From positions 3,622,418 to 3,686,417 of the forward strand of contig NZ_LGHP01000001.1 of NCBI RefSeq assembly GCF_001280845.1: a DNA stretch of 64,000 nt, written 5' to 3'. This DNA is from Bacillus sp. FJAT-28004. Lineage in GTDB: Bacteria > Bacillota > Bacilli > Paenibacillales > Paenibacillaceae. Positions within the stretch are counted from its first letter, which is position 1; every line of letters begins with the position of its first letter. Shown here one piece after another: positions 9,269 through 18,586 of the stretch. The notes below the pieces were generated by a model, which searched no databases, was not told where the DNA came from, and was given only the letters and a program-made list of their open reading frames with translations. A program made the position numbers and the translations under genes.

Positions 9269-10135
9269 TCATGATTCCACTTGACTCGTCCTTGCAATAA
9301 TTTCGTCGATAAAGCATTGTAGTGTACTCGTTAAATAAGAATCCTTGCGCCGAATAAAAATAGTCGTAATATCACGATAAGGCTCAGGTACACTATGACA
9401 GTAGACGATGCCGTTAGCAGCTAAATCCACGATCGATGATTCCGGAATAATCGTTATGCCTACACCCGCTGCGACACTGCCAATAATCGTCCCAAATGTG
9501 CCAAACTCCATAATTTGTTTCGGGATAATACCCTCTACCTTCATCCAGCTTTCCAATCTCCCGCGGTAACCGCAGCCTTTATTGTAGAGCAAGAGCGGTT
9601 TTGTCGTGATGTCCTCCATTGAAAAGGCATCTCCTTTGGTAACCAGCACTAGCTTTTCTTGAATGACCTCCACCTGCTCAATTAATGGATGCCTGATTGG
9701 TCCAGTAACAAAAGCGCCATCCAGCTTCATATCAAGAACCTCTTGCAGCAAATGATCCGTCACTCCGGCTTTCAGCGATAATTCAACATTCGGATACTTG
9801 CTGTAATACGAGGATAAAATATGAGGAAGCGCGATTACGGTCTCCACAATTCCGATTTCAAGGACACCGGAAGGGTTTGATTTATTGTGAAAGGTACGCT
9901 TCATTTCCTCCATTTTGGACAAAATATCTCTCGAATGCTCGAGCAGGCGTTTGCCTTCCGTATTTAAAATCATCCCGCGCTTATGACGATAAAATAATGG
10001 CGTATCCAGCTCTTGCTCCAGCAGCTTAATTCTTGCTGTTACATTTGATTGCACATAGTTCAGTTCGAGCGCTGCCTTGCTTATACTGCCATGTGCAGCA
10101 ACGGTCTGAAAAATTTTCAAATCCTTAAATTCCAA
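9269..10135 (-). CDS. LysR-family transcriptional regulator
   Basis: N-terminal winged helix with FKDLKIFQTVAAHGSISKAA and LNYVQSNVTARIKLLEQEL, then a LysR substrate-binding domain (about 90-285). The length of 288 is typical. It is divergent from the EamA transporter with a 164-bp shared intergenic region holding dyads, so autoregulation and control of the transporter are likely. The effector is unknown. Confidence 0.93.
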   Translation of the reverse strand: MEFKDLKIFQTVAAHGSISKAALELNYVQSNVTARIKLLEQELDTPLFYRHKRGMILNTEGKRLLEHSRDILSKMEEMKRTFHNKSNPSGVLEIGIVETVIALPHILSSYYSKYPNVELSLKAGVTDHLLQEVLDMKLDGAFVTGPIRHPLIEQVEVIQEKLVLVTKGDAFSMEDITTKPLLLYNKGCGYRGRLESWMKVEGIIPKQIMEFGTFGTIIGSVAAGVGITIIPESSIVDLAANGIVYCHSVPEPYRDITTIFIRRKDSYLTSTLQCFIDEIIARTSQVES

Positions 10136-10182
10136 TTTGACCCCTCCGCTGCATTTCGATTCCCATTCGATATATTTTAACT

Positions 10183-10257
10183 ATCATTATAAATGATGAT
10201 AAACTTTATTTTCAATCGTTTTACTATAGCCTTGCAACCCCCTATCATTGGCTATAG
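10183..10257. promoter_or_regulatory. dyads in the LysR/EamA divergent promoter
   Basis: Two perfect inverted repeats are visible: ATCATT-ata-AATGAT (10183-10197) and CTATAGCC-18 nt-GGCTATAG (10224-10231 and 10250-10257). Such sites suit LysR tetramers bound at divergent promoters; the protein assignment is inference. Confidence 0.5.
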
Positions 10258-10299
10258 ACAATAAATCGGCAGAATTTCTATTAGGGAGAGAGTCCATTC

Positions 10300-11289
10300 G
10301 TGCTTAAAAAACAAGTCATTATCGGATCCATACTTTGCCTCATTGCAAGTATGTCGTGGGGAGCTATGTTTCCTGTAGCCCACGTTGCATTACAACAAAT
10401 TGATCCTTTTTATTTTTCGTTTATTCGTTATTTTGTCGTTGCGATCATTCTAAGCGTACTATTATTAATTAAAGAAGGTAAATCCGCATTCCGCTTAGAG
10501 GGCAGAGGTAAATCTCTGTTATTTTATGGAACGATGGCATTTACAGTCTATAATATGGCCGTTTTCCTTGGGCAGCATCTGATGGGTGAATCAGGAACAG
10601 TCGCTGCTTCGATAATGGAAGTACTTATGCCGATGATATCTATTATGGTATTGTGGGTCACTAAAAAAACAGCGCCAAAAAAATATATGCTTACAAGCGT
10701 AGCCATCGCCCTTGTCGGAGCTTTACTTGTTATTACGAACGGAAAATTAGCTTTCTTCATGATGGCTGGCCAACATATTTTCCCGCTCCTGCTCATTTTT
10801 GCGGGGGTTGTCGGATGGGTCATTTATTCCATGGGTGGAACCCAGTTTAAACAATGGTCCATCCTCCGCTATTCCACATTAACCTGCTTGCTCGGCAGCG
10901 CCGTATCTTTTGTCATCGTTACGCTTGCATCCACCTTTGGTGTGCTGCCCGTGCCCACTTGGGAAACGATACTTTCAATTAAGTACGAAATGTCCTTCAT
11001 GATCTTATTGCCGGGACTCGCCGCCTTGTTATGCTGGAATGCAGGGATCAAATTATTATCGCCGCTAAACGGCATATTGTTTATTAATTTCGTTCCGATT
11101 ACGACATTCGTTATTATGGCTTTCCAAGGTTATCAAATTAGCGTTTATGAGTTTTTCGGCACCTTGCTCGTCATCTTCGCACTCGTTCGAAACAATGTGC
11201 AGCAGAGGAAAGCGATGAGCAAATCCAGTCCGAGCACTTATGCTGCTCCGCGTCATCCCAAAGGTCAGGCCGCTAAGGCTACCTCTTAA
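10300..11289 (+). CDS. EamA/DMT-superfamily transporter
   Basis: Ten hydrophobic segments in two repeats of the drug/metabolite transporter type. The first repeat starts CLIASMSWGAMFPVAHVAL, typical of EamA proteins. GTG at 10300 follows AGGGAGAGA. A hydrophilic, Ser/Ala/Lys-rich tail of about 35 residues is slightly longer than usual. It is divergent from the LysR gene, which probably controls it. The likely role is metabolite export; the substrate is unknown. Confidence 0.88.
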   Translation: MLKKQVIIGSILCLIASMSWGAMFPVAHVALQQIDPFYFSFIRYFVVAIILSVLLLIKEGKSAFRLEGRGKSLLFYGTMAFTVYNMAVFLGQHLMGESGTVAASIMEVLMPMISIMVLWVTKKTAPKKYMLTSVAIALVGALLVITNGKLAFFMMAGQHIFPLLLIFAGVVGWVIYSMGGTQFKQWSILRYSTLTCLLGSAVSFVIVTLASTFGVLPVPTWETILSIKYEMSFMILLPGLAALLCWNAGIKLLSPLNGILFINFVPITTFVIMAFQGYQISVYEFFGTLLVIFALVRNNVQQRKAMSKSSPSTYAAPRHPKGQAAKATS

Positions 11290-11301
11290 CCAGACCATAA
11301 A

Positions 11302-11327
11302 AAAACCACTCCTAATGGAGTGGTTTT
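11302..11327. terminator. bidirectional terminator between convergent genes
   Basis: AAAACCACTCC-taat-GGAGTGGTTTT serves the EamA gene on plus and the DUF418 gene on minus. Confidence 0.9.
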
Positions 11328-11342
11328 CTCATTTACGCACCA

Positions 11343-12437
11343 TTATCCTGTTATTTTCCGCATCAGCAGTTCAATAGGTCCCCTTGAAAATTTCTTCCGC
11401 CACAAAACACTAAATAGGATGCTCAATAGGAAAAAACATACCGAGTAGGTGGAAGCAAATATCAACGATTGGTTTTCTAGTCGATTTAGTACGATTAAAA
11501 TACCAATACCGATCACCACATGACTAACATAATGAGTCAACGTTAACTGGCCTGTATGAACGATGGCATTTATAAACCAGCCTCTATCATATTTTTCGGT
11601 CAGGTACAGACATACGATCAAGAAGACAATAGCAGAACCTGTTGCAGATAAAATGTACAAAATATTCGGCAAAATCGGACCTGTATTGAACAGAAAAGCA
11701 GCGACTTCACTGCCCATACTCGGGATAAACAGATAAGTTAATATTTTTGACAGCAGCTCAATCGTTATGGTGACAGCCGCTCCAATGATAAGCAGTTTAT
11801 TTCGAAGCGCCTTATTATTAAGGTTTATTCGCCCTAGCAACAAACCCACTATGAAAAAGCAAAACCATGGGAATACCGGATGATAGCCATTAAAAAATAA
11901 ATTGCGAATAAAACCGTCCAGTGTCCAAAAATCAACATAATTCATAAACGGTACAGGACCTCCCCACCCTGTAAAGGTGTCATAGATAAGCTGAAGGCAT
12001 TGTGCCGTTATTAGGATTGCTGCACCTAACCCATACAAGGTCCTATCTTTTACTGTAATTAGCGCTGCCGCTATGAACAAATAAACACCATAATAATGTA
12101 AAATATCGCCTGTCCATTCCATCACATACAACAGCAATCCGATAATAAATAGGAATAGCGATCGTTTCCAAATGAGTTGACGAACCGCCATAATGTTTGT
12201 TTTATCCTGGCTAGCAGCAGCTTTCCTAGACATAAGTGAAATGCCTATTCCAGCAAGAAGCACAAATAAAGCGGATGCACGTCCTTGAAATAACGAAGTA
12301 ACGGTAATTAACCACGCAGGGCCATTATGCTCAGCATTTGTAATCACAATAAAATTGACAATGAGCATGCCAAACAGTGCCCATGCACGGGCAAAATCCA
12401 GCCCAATTAATCGTCTACTCGCTTCCACGAGCATCAC
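11343..12437 (-). CDS. DUF418/YeiB-like polytopic membrane protein
   Basis: N-terminal RLIGLDFARAWALFGMLIVNF matches the start of DUF418/YeiB proteins, which are related to membrane acyltransferases. About ten membrane segments follow. The C-terminus SRGPIELLMRKITG is the conserved end of the family. It overlaps the upstream TetR gene by 23 bases, so the two are co-transcribed and probably co-regulated. A transport or acyl-transfer role is suggested by homology only. Confidence 0.78.
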   Translation of the reverse strand: MMLVEASRRLIGLDFARAWALFGMLIVNFIVITNAEHNGPAWLITVTSLFQGRASALFVLLAGIGISLMSRKAAASQDKTNIMAVRQLIWKRSLFLFIIGLLLYVMEWTGDILHYYGVYLFIAAALITVKDRTLYGLGAAILITAQCLQLIYDTFTGWGGPVPFMNYVDFWTLDGFIRNLFFNGYHPVFPWFCFFIVGLLLGRINLNNKALRNKLLIIGAAVTITIELLSKILTYLFIPSMGSEVAAFLFNTGPILPNILYILSATGSAIVFLIVCLYLTEKYDRGWFINAIVHTGQLTLTHYVSHVVIGIGILIVLNRLENQSLIFASTYSVCFFLLSILFSVLWRKKFSRGPIELLMRKITG

Positions 12438-13017
12438 TTCCTTTGAAAACGCTGCTTACAGCTTCTACCCAGATCTGCTTGTAATCGACATGCTCAACCA
12501 GCATCATAAAGTTTCCGATATTATCAAGGACTAAAGCAAGTACATGGGCTTTGGCGACAAAGTTCTGATCTGAAACGAGTCCAAATTTTCTTGCCTTCTC
12601 CATCAGCATTTCAAATCCTTGCAAATATCCTTTTTGAATCATAAGCAATTTTTCATGATAAAAGGGTAACCTTGTTGCCATCAGCATGTATTCCTGCAAC
12701 ACGCGATTATAATACGGGTCCTTAGCCTGCTCATCAATCATATGGGTTCCAAATGCAATGAGCTTCTCCTCAAAATTTTCTTTTGTAAATGTCTCCACCT
12801 CAAAAAAAGTCGAGAATTCAATCGCGCTGCATAAGTCTTCGAAAATAGCTGCAATTAGATCTTCTTTTGATTTGAAGTAGTAGTAAATGGATGGTTTAGC
12901 TATCCCCACCGCTTTCGCGATCATCGAGTAAGTCGTTTTCGTAATACCTACCTCTGCAAATAATTGATAGCTAACTTGTTTGATGGACGCCAATGTTTCC
13001 TCGCTTTTACTCATCAT
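12415..13017 (-). CDS. TetR-family repressor
   Basis: Helix-turn-helix region about 8-55 (AVGIAKPSIYYYFKSKEDL) followed by an all-helical ligand domain, 200 residues in all. It is first in an operon with the DUF418 membrane protein, which it likely autoregulates through the dyad at 13076-13089. Ligand unknown. Confidence 0.92.
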   Translation of the reverse strand: MMSKSEETLASIKQVSYQLFAEVGITKTTYSMIAKAVGIAKPSIYYYFKSKEDLIAAIFEDLCSAIEFSTFFEVETFTKENFEEKLIAFGTHMIDEQAKDPYYNRVLQEYMLMATRLPFYHEKLLMIQKGYLQGFEMLMEKARKFGLVSDQNFVAKAHVLALVLDNIGNFMMLVEHVDYKQIWVEAVSSVFKGSDARGSE

Positions 13018-13075
13018 GACTCCCCCTGCAACTTGAACTTTCTTTAGAATAGCAGGTTAGCGGGATGTTTTCAAC

Positions 13076-13089
13076 CTACCGTTAGGTAG
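13076..13089. promoter_or_regulatory. candidate TetR operator
   Basis: Perfect dyad CTACC-gtta-GGTAG, 59 bp upstream of the tetR start, of the size TetR dimers bind. Confidence 0.5.
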
Positions 13090-13153
13090 ATTATCGCCAA
13101 AACAATGACAGCCCTTTCCTATTGTATTTACCAAATGTTCTTATTAACATATA

Positions 13154-13183
13154 TTGACATCATATATATCGGAGTGATATATT
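13154..13183 (+). promoter_or_regulatory. sigma-A promoter with overlapping PadR-type dyad
   Basis: TTGACA (13154-13159), 18-bp spacer, TATATT (13178-13183). A perfect 7-bp inverted repeat ATATATC-ggagt-GATATAT (13164-13182) covers the spacer and most of the -10, as expected for a repressor of the padR-exporter operon. Confidence 0.68.
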
Positions 13184-13263
13184 ATGAATCGAAATATAAA
13201 AATGGATATTTTTTGCATCTATACCCATCTATTCTAGTGGAACGACAAGGAGGTACATTTGCT

Positions 13264-13800
13264 TTGAACAGCCAGGATGTTATTTTAGGCACACTTATGA
13301 GACGGTCATTATCAGGTTATGAAATTAAACAATTATTCGAGGATATTTTCTCTTATTTCTATAGCTCAAGCTATGGAACGATTTATCCGATGCTGCATCG
13401 GATGGAAAAGGAGGAATTGATCACCAAGGAAAATGTGCTTCAGGAGGGCAAGCCAAATAAAAATGTGTTTACTATAACGGAAGCTGGAAAAAGCCGATTT
13501 TACGAATATCTGCACAGCCCTATGGAATCGGATACGATCAAGTCAGATTTTCTAATGAGGCTATTTTTTGGCCAGTATGTAGGGAATGACATGGTCATTG
13601 CGTGGTTAAAGCAGGCTCAAGTGCACGCACAAACACAATTGGATCAGTTACGTGAGAAATACGCCATTTATAAAGACAGCATGCAGCCTGCACATCTTAT
13701 ATGCATTGAAATCGGAATAAAGGAATATAGTGCTAAGCTGGAAACGATTCAAGAAGGATTGGATCGTATGGATAAATTAGAACAGGAAAAGAGGGTTTAG
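13264..13800 (+). CDS. PadR-family transcriptional regulator
   Basis: Winged helix typical of PadR: VILGTLMRRSLSGYEIKQLF, then YGTIYPMLHRMEKEELIT and the wing. A C-terminal helical domain follows, as in the longer PadR class. TTG at 13264 is chosen because AAGGAGGT (13247-13254) sits nine bases upstream; an in-frame ATG at 13105 lies before the promoter and is unlikely. It ends one base before the DHA2 exporter gene, so the pair forms an operon probably autorepressed through the dyad on the promoter. Confidence 0.88.
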   Translation: MNSQDVILGTLMRRSLSGYEIKQLFEDIFSYFYSSSYGTIYPMLHRMEKEELITKENVLQEGKPNKNVFTITEAGKSRFYEYLHSPMESDTIKSDFLMRLFFGQYVGNDMVIAWLKQAQVHAQTQLDQLREKYAIYKDSMQPAHLICIEIGIKEYSAKLETIQEGLDRMDKLEQEKRV

Positions 13801-13801
13801 T

Positions 13802-15325
13802 ATGGAAAAATCACGTTCAAATAATAAGCTCATTATTCTTGCCATGGCGCTTGGGTTATTAATGGCGTCATTGGATAATACGATTGTTGCCTCCTGCATT
13901 AACAAATTAAGCGAGGATTTTAACATTTTTGATAAAGTAAGCTGGGTATTTACGGCCTATATGCTGGCAGCAACAAGCACGATGCTCGTGTTTGGCAAAA
14001 TGTCCGATTTGTTCGGTAGAAAAATGTTTTACATGATTGGAATTGGACTGTTTCTTATCGGTTCGGCCTTATGCGGTATTGCTCAGAACGCTGATCAGCT
14101 CATATGGTTCCGCGTCATTCAAGGGATAGGCTCTGGCGCCTTGTTTCCGATCAGTTTCACTATTATTTATACGATTTTTAAAGACCCAAAGGATGCAGCA
14201 AAAATGTCTGGCGTATTCGGTGCGATCTTCGGCCTTTCCTCCGTTGCGGGCCCGCAGCTGGGCAGCTTCATTGCTGAACATTTTGGTTGGAGATGGAATT
14301 TCTATATCAACGTGCCGATCGGTTTGGCATCGATGATTGTTCTGATGATTGCACTCAAAGAAACCCGTTCAGAGAAGAAACCAAAAATCGATTACTTAGG
14401 TACATTATTTTTAATCATTACCACCGTCTCTTTAATGCTTGCACTGGAATGGGGCGGCAAAAACTACGCTTGGAGCTCATGGCAGGAAATTAGCTTATTC
14501 ACGATTTCTGCTGTAATCGGCGCTTTATTTATTTTCGTCGAGCTGCGTGCCCCTGAGCCGGTTCTTCCTCTTAGTATCTTTAAAAATAAGATGGTCTTGG
14601 GCACAAGTATCCTTTGCTTCTGCCAGGGTGTAATTATGTTCTCAGCCATTACATATCTGCCTAGCTTTACGGTAGGGGTATTAGGGCATACCAACTCCAA
14701 CGGCGTATTGACACCTATGATGGCCTCGTTAATCGGTGGTGCTATTCTATTTGGTTTCCTACAGTCCAAATTCGCCTTCCGTACACTAATGCTGTTCACT
14801 ATGCTAATGACCATTATTGTAGCTACACTGCTCTCTACAGTTAGCGCTCATGCTTCCAGCGGCTATATGATTGCACTTATGATTTTGCTTGGCTTTGGCG
14901 CGGTCGGCCCTTTAATGAGTGTTGCGCAGAGCTCAATTGCTGCAAACGTTGATCCTAAATATATGGGCATTAGTTCTTCTATCGTCGGCTTCTGGCGCAA
15001 CATTGGCGGTATATTGGGTGCCTCCATTATGGCGACGATTGTGAATAACAACTTACATCGATTAATTACGGCGGGTGCGGATAAGGCTGGGATTCCTTCT
15101 GATAAAATCAACACGTTAGCCAATCCAGAACTACTCATGCGTGCAGGTGGTCAACTAGACCCGCAAATACGGAAGTTTCTGCAAGAAGCGCTGGCAACAG
15201 CCATCAATCACGGCTTTATACTCAGTATTTGTGTCGGCAGCATTGGCTTGATCACGGCAATGTTTGTTGGTGCAAGCAGATTGGGAGCCGCGAAAAACAA
15301 GCCTTCCAGCGCAGCGCACATATAA
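13802..15325 (+). CDS. DHA2-family (EmrB/QacA-type) MFS exporter
   Basis: A 507-residue major-facilitator protein with about 14 membrane segments. Motif D1 reads LLMASLDNTIVASCINKL, motif A reads GKMSDLFGRKMFYMIG, and motif C-like glycines occur at FGLSSVAGPQLGSFIA. It is a proton-driven exporter of drugs or other amphiphiles by family. It follows the PadR gene directly, fitting inducible multidrug efflux. The substrate is unknown. Confidence 0.9.
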   Translation: MEKSRSNNKLIILAMALGLLMASLDNTIVASCINKLSEDFNIFDKVSWVFTAYMLAATSTMLVFGKMSDLFGRKMFYMIGIGLFLIGSALCGIAQNADQLIWFRVIQGIGSGALFPISFTIIYTIFKDPKDAAKMSGVFGAIFGLSSVAGPQLGSFIAEHFGWRWNFYINVPIGLASMIVLMIALKETRSEKKPKIDYLGTLFLIITTVSLMLALEWGGKNYAWSSWQEISLFTISAVIGALFIFVELRAPEPVLPLSIFKNKMVLGTSILCFCQGVIMFSAITYLPSFTVGVLGHTNSNGVLTPMMASLIGGAILFGFLQSKFAFRTLMLFTMLMTIIVATLLSTVSAHASSGYMIALMILLGFGAVGPLMSVAQSSIAANVDPKYMGISSSIVGFWRNIGGILGASIMATIVNNNLHRLITAGADKAGIPSDKINTLANPELLMRAGGQLDPQIRKFLQEALATAINHGFILSICVGSIGLITAMFVGASRLGAAKNKPSSAAHI

Positions 15326-15340
15326 GTCTTTAATTAGCAT

Positions 15341-15373
15341 GTAACGGTAATCTGCGATGCAAATTACCGTTAC
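15341..15373. terminator. strong hairpin between convergent genes
   Basis: Perfect 11-bp stem GTAACGGTAAT/ATTACCGTTAC, 11-nt loop. The T tract is poor on the plus side. Confidence 0.65.
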
Positions 15374-15381
15374 GCGCATCC

Positions 15382-16089
15382 TTATTCTTTATCCGTAGGT
15401 TTATGTATACCGTCTTCATAAAAATCAAAGATAAGCTGCTGCTTCGTCCCTCTTACCGCATAGAAAACGTCAGATATTTTCTTCCCTTTCTTTCTCAGTT
15501 CGCTTTCCAGCCATTCCTTCGTCAGCCCATTCTCCTTCATTTCTTTCTCCAAAAGTGAACCATCCATTATTAATTCAACGGGAAATGCCTGTGTGTTTAA
15601 TTGAAGCTTCATATCCTTTTTGGTTACAAGCTGATACTCTTCTTTTTTTAATACCGACACCATCCCGTTGTCCTCTAGTACGGCATATTCAACCTCATCC
15701 ATATTGAAAATGCCATTTTCCCTTAACGCTTGATCCAAAGAATCCAGTGTATATCTTACTTTCTTCATATTATTTTCAAGAATTTTCCCGCCTTCGATCA
15801 GTACGGTTGGAGAACCTGAGATCCAACTTCTCAATTTACGGCTCTTTAAGGCAATGACGGATAACAAATAGGACGTAACAGTCATAACCGCAAGTGACAA
15901 AATGATATGCGACCATTTCAATGTTTCATTGAATGCCAAATTGGCTGCAAGTGCCCCTATTGTAATACCGGTCACAAAATCATGAAACGTCATGTTGGAA
16001 ATCGTCTGTTTCCCCAATATCCTAGCTACTAATAGAAGCAGTAAAATAGCAACAATTGTACGAATTATAATATCCATATAGTTATTCAT
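15382..16089 (-). CDS. DUF421 membrane protein (YetF family)
   Basis: Three N-terminal membrane segments with LLLVARILGKQTISNMTFHDFV and GITIGALAANLA, then the soluble DUF421 domain with SGSPTVLIEGGKI, the LDQALRENGIFNMDEVEYAVLE block and EYQLVTKKDM. The length of 235 is typical of YetF-like proteins of bacilli. Its role is unknown; family members are often linked to sporulation or envelope stress. Single-gene unit. Confidence 0.86.
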   Translation of the reverse strand: MNNYMDIIIRTIVAILLLLLVARILGKQTISNMTFHDFVTGITIGALAANLAFNETLKWSHIILSLAVMTVTSYLLSVIALKSRKLRSWISGSPTVLIEGGKILENNMKKVRYTLDSLDQALRENGIFNMDEVEYAVLEDNGMVSVLKKEEYQLVTKKDMKLQLNTQAFPVELIMDGSLLEKEMKENGLTKEWLESELRKKGKKISDVFYAVRGTKQQLIFDFYEDGIHKPTDKE

Positions 16090-16258
16090 GCCGTCTTCCC
16101 TCCTCCGCTCTCATTGTTTCCAAAGCGATTTGAAAAAAATCATGGATCAGCGTATCATCTTAAAAGTGAATAGAACAGGGATCCACTTCTAATGACGATG
16201 AAGCGACGCCGCTTTTGTATTATACTTTGTTATATGACAAATTGTATTGGAGCTGAGA

Positions 16259-17497
16259 ATGATGATGAAAACCGAGATTATAAACCGATTTATCACTTAT
16301 GCGAAGGTGGACACACAGTCCGATGAAAGCAGCGACACCTGCCCTTCCACGCCTGGACAACTTACGCTTGGCCATATGCTGGTAGAGGAATTGAAAACAA
16401 TCGGCATGCAGGAGATTACAATGGATGCTAACGGCTATGTCATGGCTACCCTTCCAGCCAATACGGATAAAGAGATCCCAACGATCGGTTTTCTCGCCCA
16501 TATCGATACTGCGACCGATTTTACTGGTACTAACGTAAATCCGCAAATTATTGAACAATATGATGGACAAGACATCGTCTTGAACGAAGCTCAGCGCATC
16601 ATTATGTCACCAAGCGATTTTCCAGAGCTAAGCAACTATAAGGGTCATACGTTGATTACTACAGACGGCACTACGCTGCTTGGTGCAGACGATAAAGCTG
16701 GCATTACAGAGATCATGACAGCGATGGCTCATCTCATTAATCATCCCGAGCTGAAGCACGGCAGAATAAGAGTAGCCTTCACCCCTGATGAAGAAATCGG
16801 CAGAGGTCCGCATAAGTTTGATGTAGCCGCCTTTGACGCCATCTATGCCTATACAATGGATGGAGGTCCGCTAGGCGAGCTTCAATACGAAAGCTTTAAT
16901 GCAGCGGGCGCCATCATTACGTGCAAGGGCAAAAACGTTCATCCCGGTACTGCCAAAGGCAAAATGATCAACGCCGCCAAAATTGCGATGGAGCTTCATG
17001 GAAAATTGCCAGCTGATGAAACGCCTGAGCAGACGGAAGGCCATGAAGGCTTCTACCACCTGTCATCCATTCAGGGCGACGTTGAGCAAACCGAGCTTCG
17101 TTATTTGATTCGTGATCATGACCGCAGCCGATTTAGCGAAAGAAAACTTGAGCTTACTCGTATCGTGGAGGAACTGAAAGCGAAGTACGGAGAAGAACGT
17201 ATTGTGCTTGAAATCAAAGACCAATACTTCAATATGAAGGAGAAAATCGAGCCGGTGATGGAAGTCGTAGACATTGCCGAGCAAGCGATGATTAACCTCG
17301 GCATCACCCCGATTATTGAGCCGATTCGCGGCGGTACAGACGGCTCGCAGCTTTCATACATGGGATTGCCGACACCAAATATATTTACTGGCGGAGAAAA
17401 TTATCATGGCCGCTTTGAATACGTATCGGCTGACAATATGGTACAAGCCGTCAATACTATTATTGAAATCGTAAAGCTGTACGAACAAAAAGCATAA
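16259..17497 (+). CDS. pepT: peptidase T (tripeptide aminopeptidase)
   Basis: M20 zinc aminopeptidase removing the N-terminal residue of tripeptides in the cytoplasm. Metal and catalytic motifs are in order: [31 protein letters not shown], the [11 protein letters not shown] block, and [18 protein letters not shown] with GGENYHG. The length of about 412 is normal. Three consecutive ATGs occur; ATG 16259 is best placed after GGAG, so the upstream TTG at 16247 is rejected. Monocistronic. Confidence 0.96.
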   Translation: MMMKTEIINRFITYAKVDTQSDESSDTCPSTPGQLTLGHMLVEELKTIGMQEITMDANGYVMATLPANTDKEIPTIGFLAHIDTATDFTGTNVNPQIIEQYDGQDIVLNEAQRIIMSPSDFPELSNYKGHTLITTDGTTLLGADDKAGITEIMTAMAHLINHPELKHGRIRVAFTPDEEIGRGPHKFDVAAFDAIYAYTMDGGPLGELQYESFNAAGAIITCKGKNVHPGTAKGKMINAAKIAMELHGKLPADETPEQTEGHEGFYHLSSIQGDVEQTELRYLIRDHDRSRFSERKLELTRIVEELKAKYGEERIVLEIKDQYFNMKEKIEPVMEVVDIAEQAMINLGITPIIEPIRGGTDGSQLSYMGLPTPNIFTGGENYHGRFEYVSADNMVQAVNTIIEIVKLYEQKA

Positions 17498-17549
17498 CTC
17501 CCGCTAGTAAACAAACAGGCTGTCGTCCACATGATATGCTCCCAAAAGA

Positions 17550-17588
17550 AAAAAAGAGAAAGCCTATATTTTTGAGGCTTTCTTTTTT
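17550..17588 (+). terminator. terminator of pepT
   Basis: AAAGCCT/AGGCTTT stem flanked by A- and T-tracts, nine-base loop. Confidence 0.85.
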
Positions 17589-17720
17589 ATGTCTAGTTGG
17601 AAAGGAATATCCACATCCAATATCTGTTAGATTTAAGCACAAAGATCGCGCTACTCCTTCTTACTGTGGTGCATAGATAATATTTGTCAAGTGCCTTACA
17701 TCCCTTTTTTTATTGAATAG

Positions 17721-17752
17721 TGATATAATAATTAATAAAAATCAATTGATTT
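17721..17752 (+). promoter_or_regulatory. extended -10 promoter and palindrome before the LytTR operon
   Basis: TGATATAAT (17721-17729) is a full extended -10. A 14-bp palindrome AAATCAATTGATTT (17739-17752) lies at about the start site, a plausible operator. The rest of 17589-17845 is AT-rich leader with nothing else recognised. Confidence 0.5.
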
Positions 17753-17845
17753 ATTATTCCTGATCTATGATTCTATTAAGCGATCTGTATTACTTCAGTG
17801 AGTTTCGTTCTTGATAACAATAATAGTTAAGGAAGATGGACAATA

Positions 17846-18574
17846 ATGCTGACAATTTTTCTGTGTGATGACAATCAACAAATGTTAGATAACTACAGAC
17901 TTCTTATTAATGAATTTGCCAACAAAAATCGCATATTAGTAAATATTTTCACTTTTCAAAATGGAGAATCTTTGGTATTCCACTTGCTTGATTCTCCTAA
18001 TCAGGTGGATATTATTTATTTGGATATCTTGATGGGATCATTGAATGGTATTGAAACTGCAAAAAAACTGAGAACGATTGGCTGCAAGTCGGAAATCGTA
18101 TTCCTAACGACTAGCGAGGATTATGTGTTCGATGCATTTGACATCTCTCCGGTTCAATATTTGGTAAAGCATAATACGACAACGGAAAGGTTTGAGCAGA
18201 TTCTCGCTCGGGCCATTGCATTAGCTGAGGTTAAAGAGGGCGAGATGTTTATATGTGAATCCGGTTATTCATGCAAAATCATACCTATGAAGGACATTTC
18301 TTATTTCGAAATCAGAAAACGGGTCGTTACGGTCCACTATAAAGGAAATGAAAGTTTTGAATTTTACGGAACAATGGATCAGCTAATGCATCAGCTTCAA
18401 GGAAAGGATTTTATTCGGGTTCATCGCTCATATATAGTTAATTTACAATATATCGCAAAATTTCAGCCTCAAAATTTACAGTTAAAGACAGATGAATGTA
18501 TTCCTATCGGTGTGACCTACATGAGATCAGTGAAACAGGAATTTTCAAACTATATCTGCCAAATGTCTAAATAA
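17846..18574 (+). CDS. LytTR-family response regulator (AgrA-like)
   Basis: Receiver domain with DD at residues 8-9 and phospho-acceptor Asp60 in YLDILMGSLNGIE. A LytTR DNA-binding domain (about 140-238) carries IPMKDISYFEI and FIRVHRSYIVN. Such regulators bind paired direct repeats and are the usual partners of GHKL kinases in peptide-signalling systems. ATG at 17846 is followed 12 bases after the stop by the kinase gene. No agrB/agrD-type pheromone genes are adjacent. Its likely targets are the surface-protein genes downstream. Confidence 0.92.
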   Translation: MLTIFLCDDNQQMLDNYRLLINEFANKNRILVNIFTFQNGESLVFHLLDSPNQVDIIYLDILMGSLNGIETAKKLRTIGCKSEIVFLTTSEDYVFDAFDISPVQYLVKHNTTTERFEQILARAIALAEVKEGEMFICESGYSCKIIPMKDISYFEIRKRVVTVHYKGNESFEFYGTMDQLMHQLQGKDFIRVHRSYIVNLQYIAKFQPQNLQLKTDECIPIGVTYMRSVKQEFSNYICQMSK

Positions 18575-18586
18575 AGGGGGAGGGAT

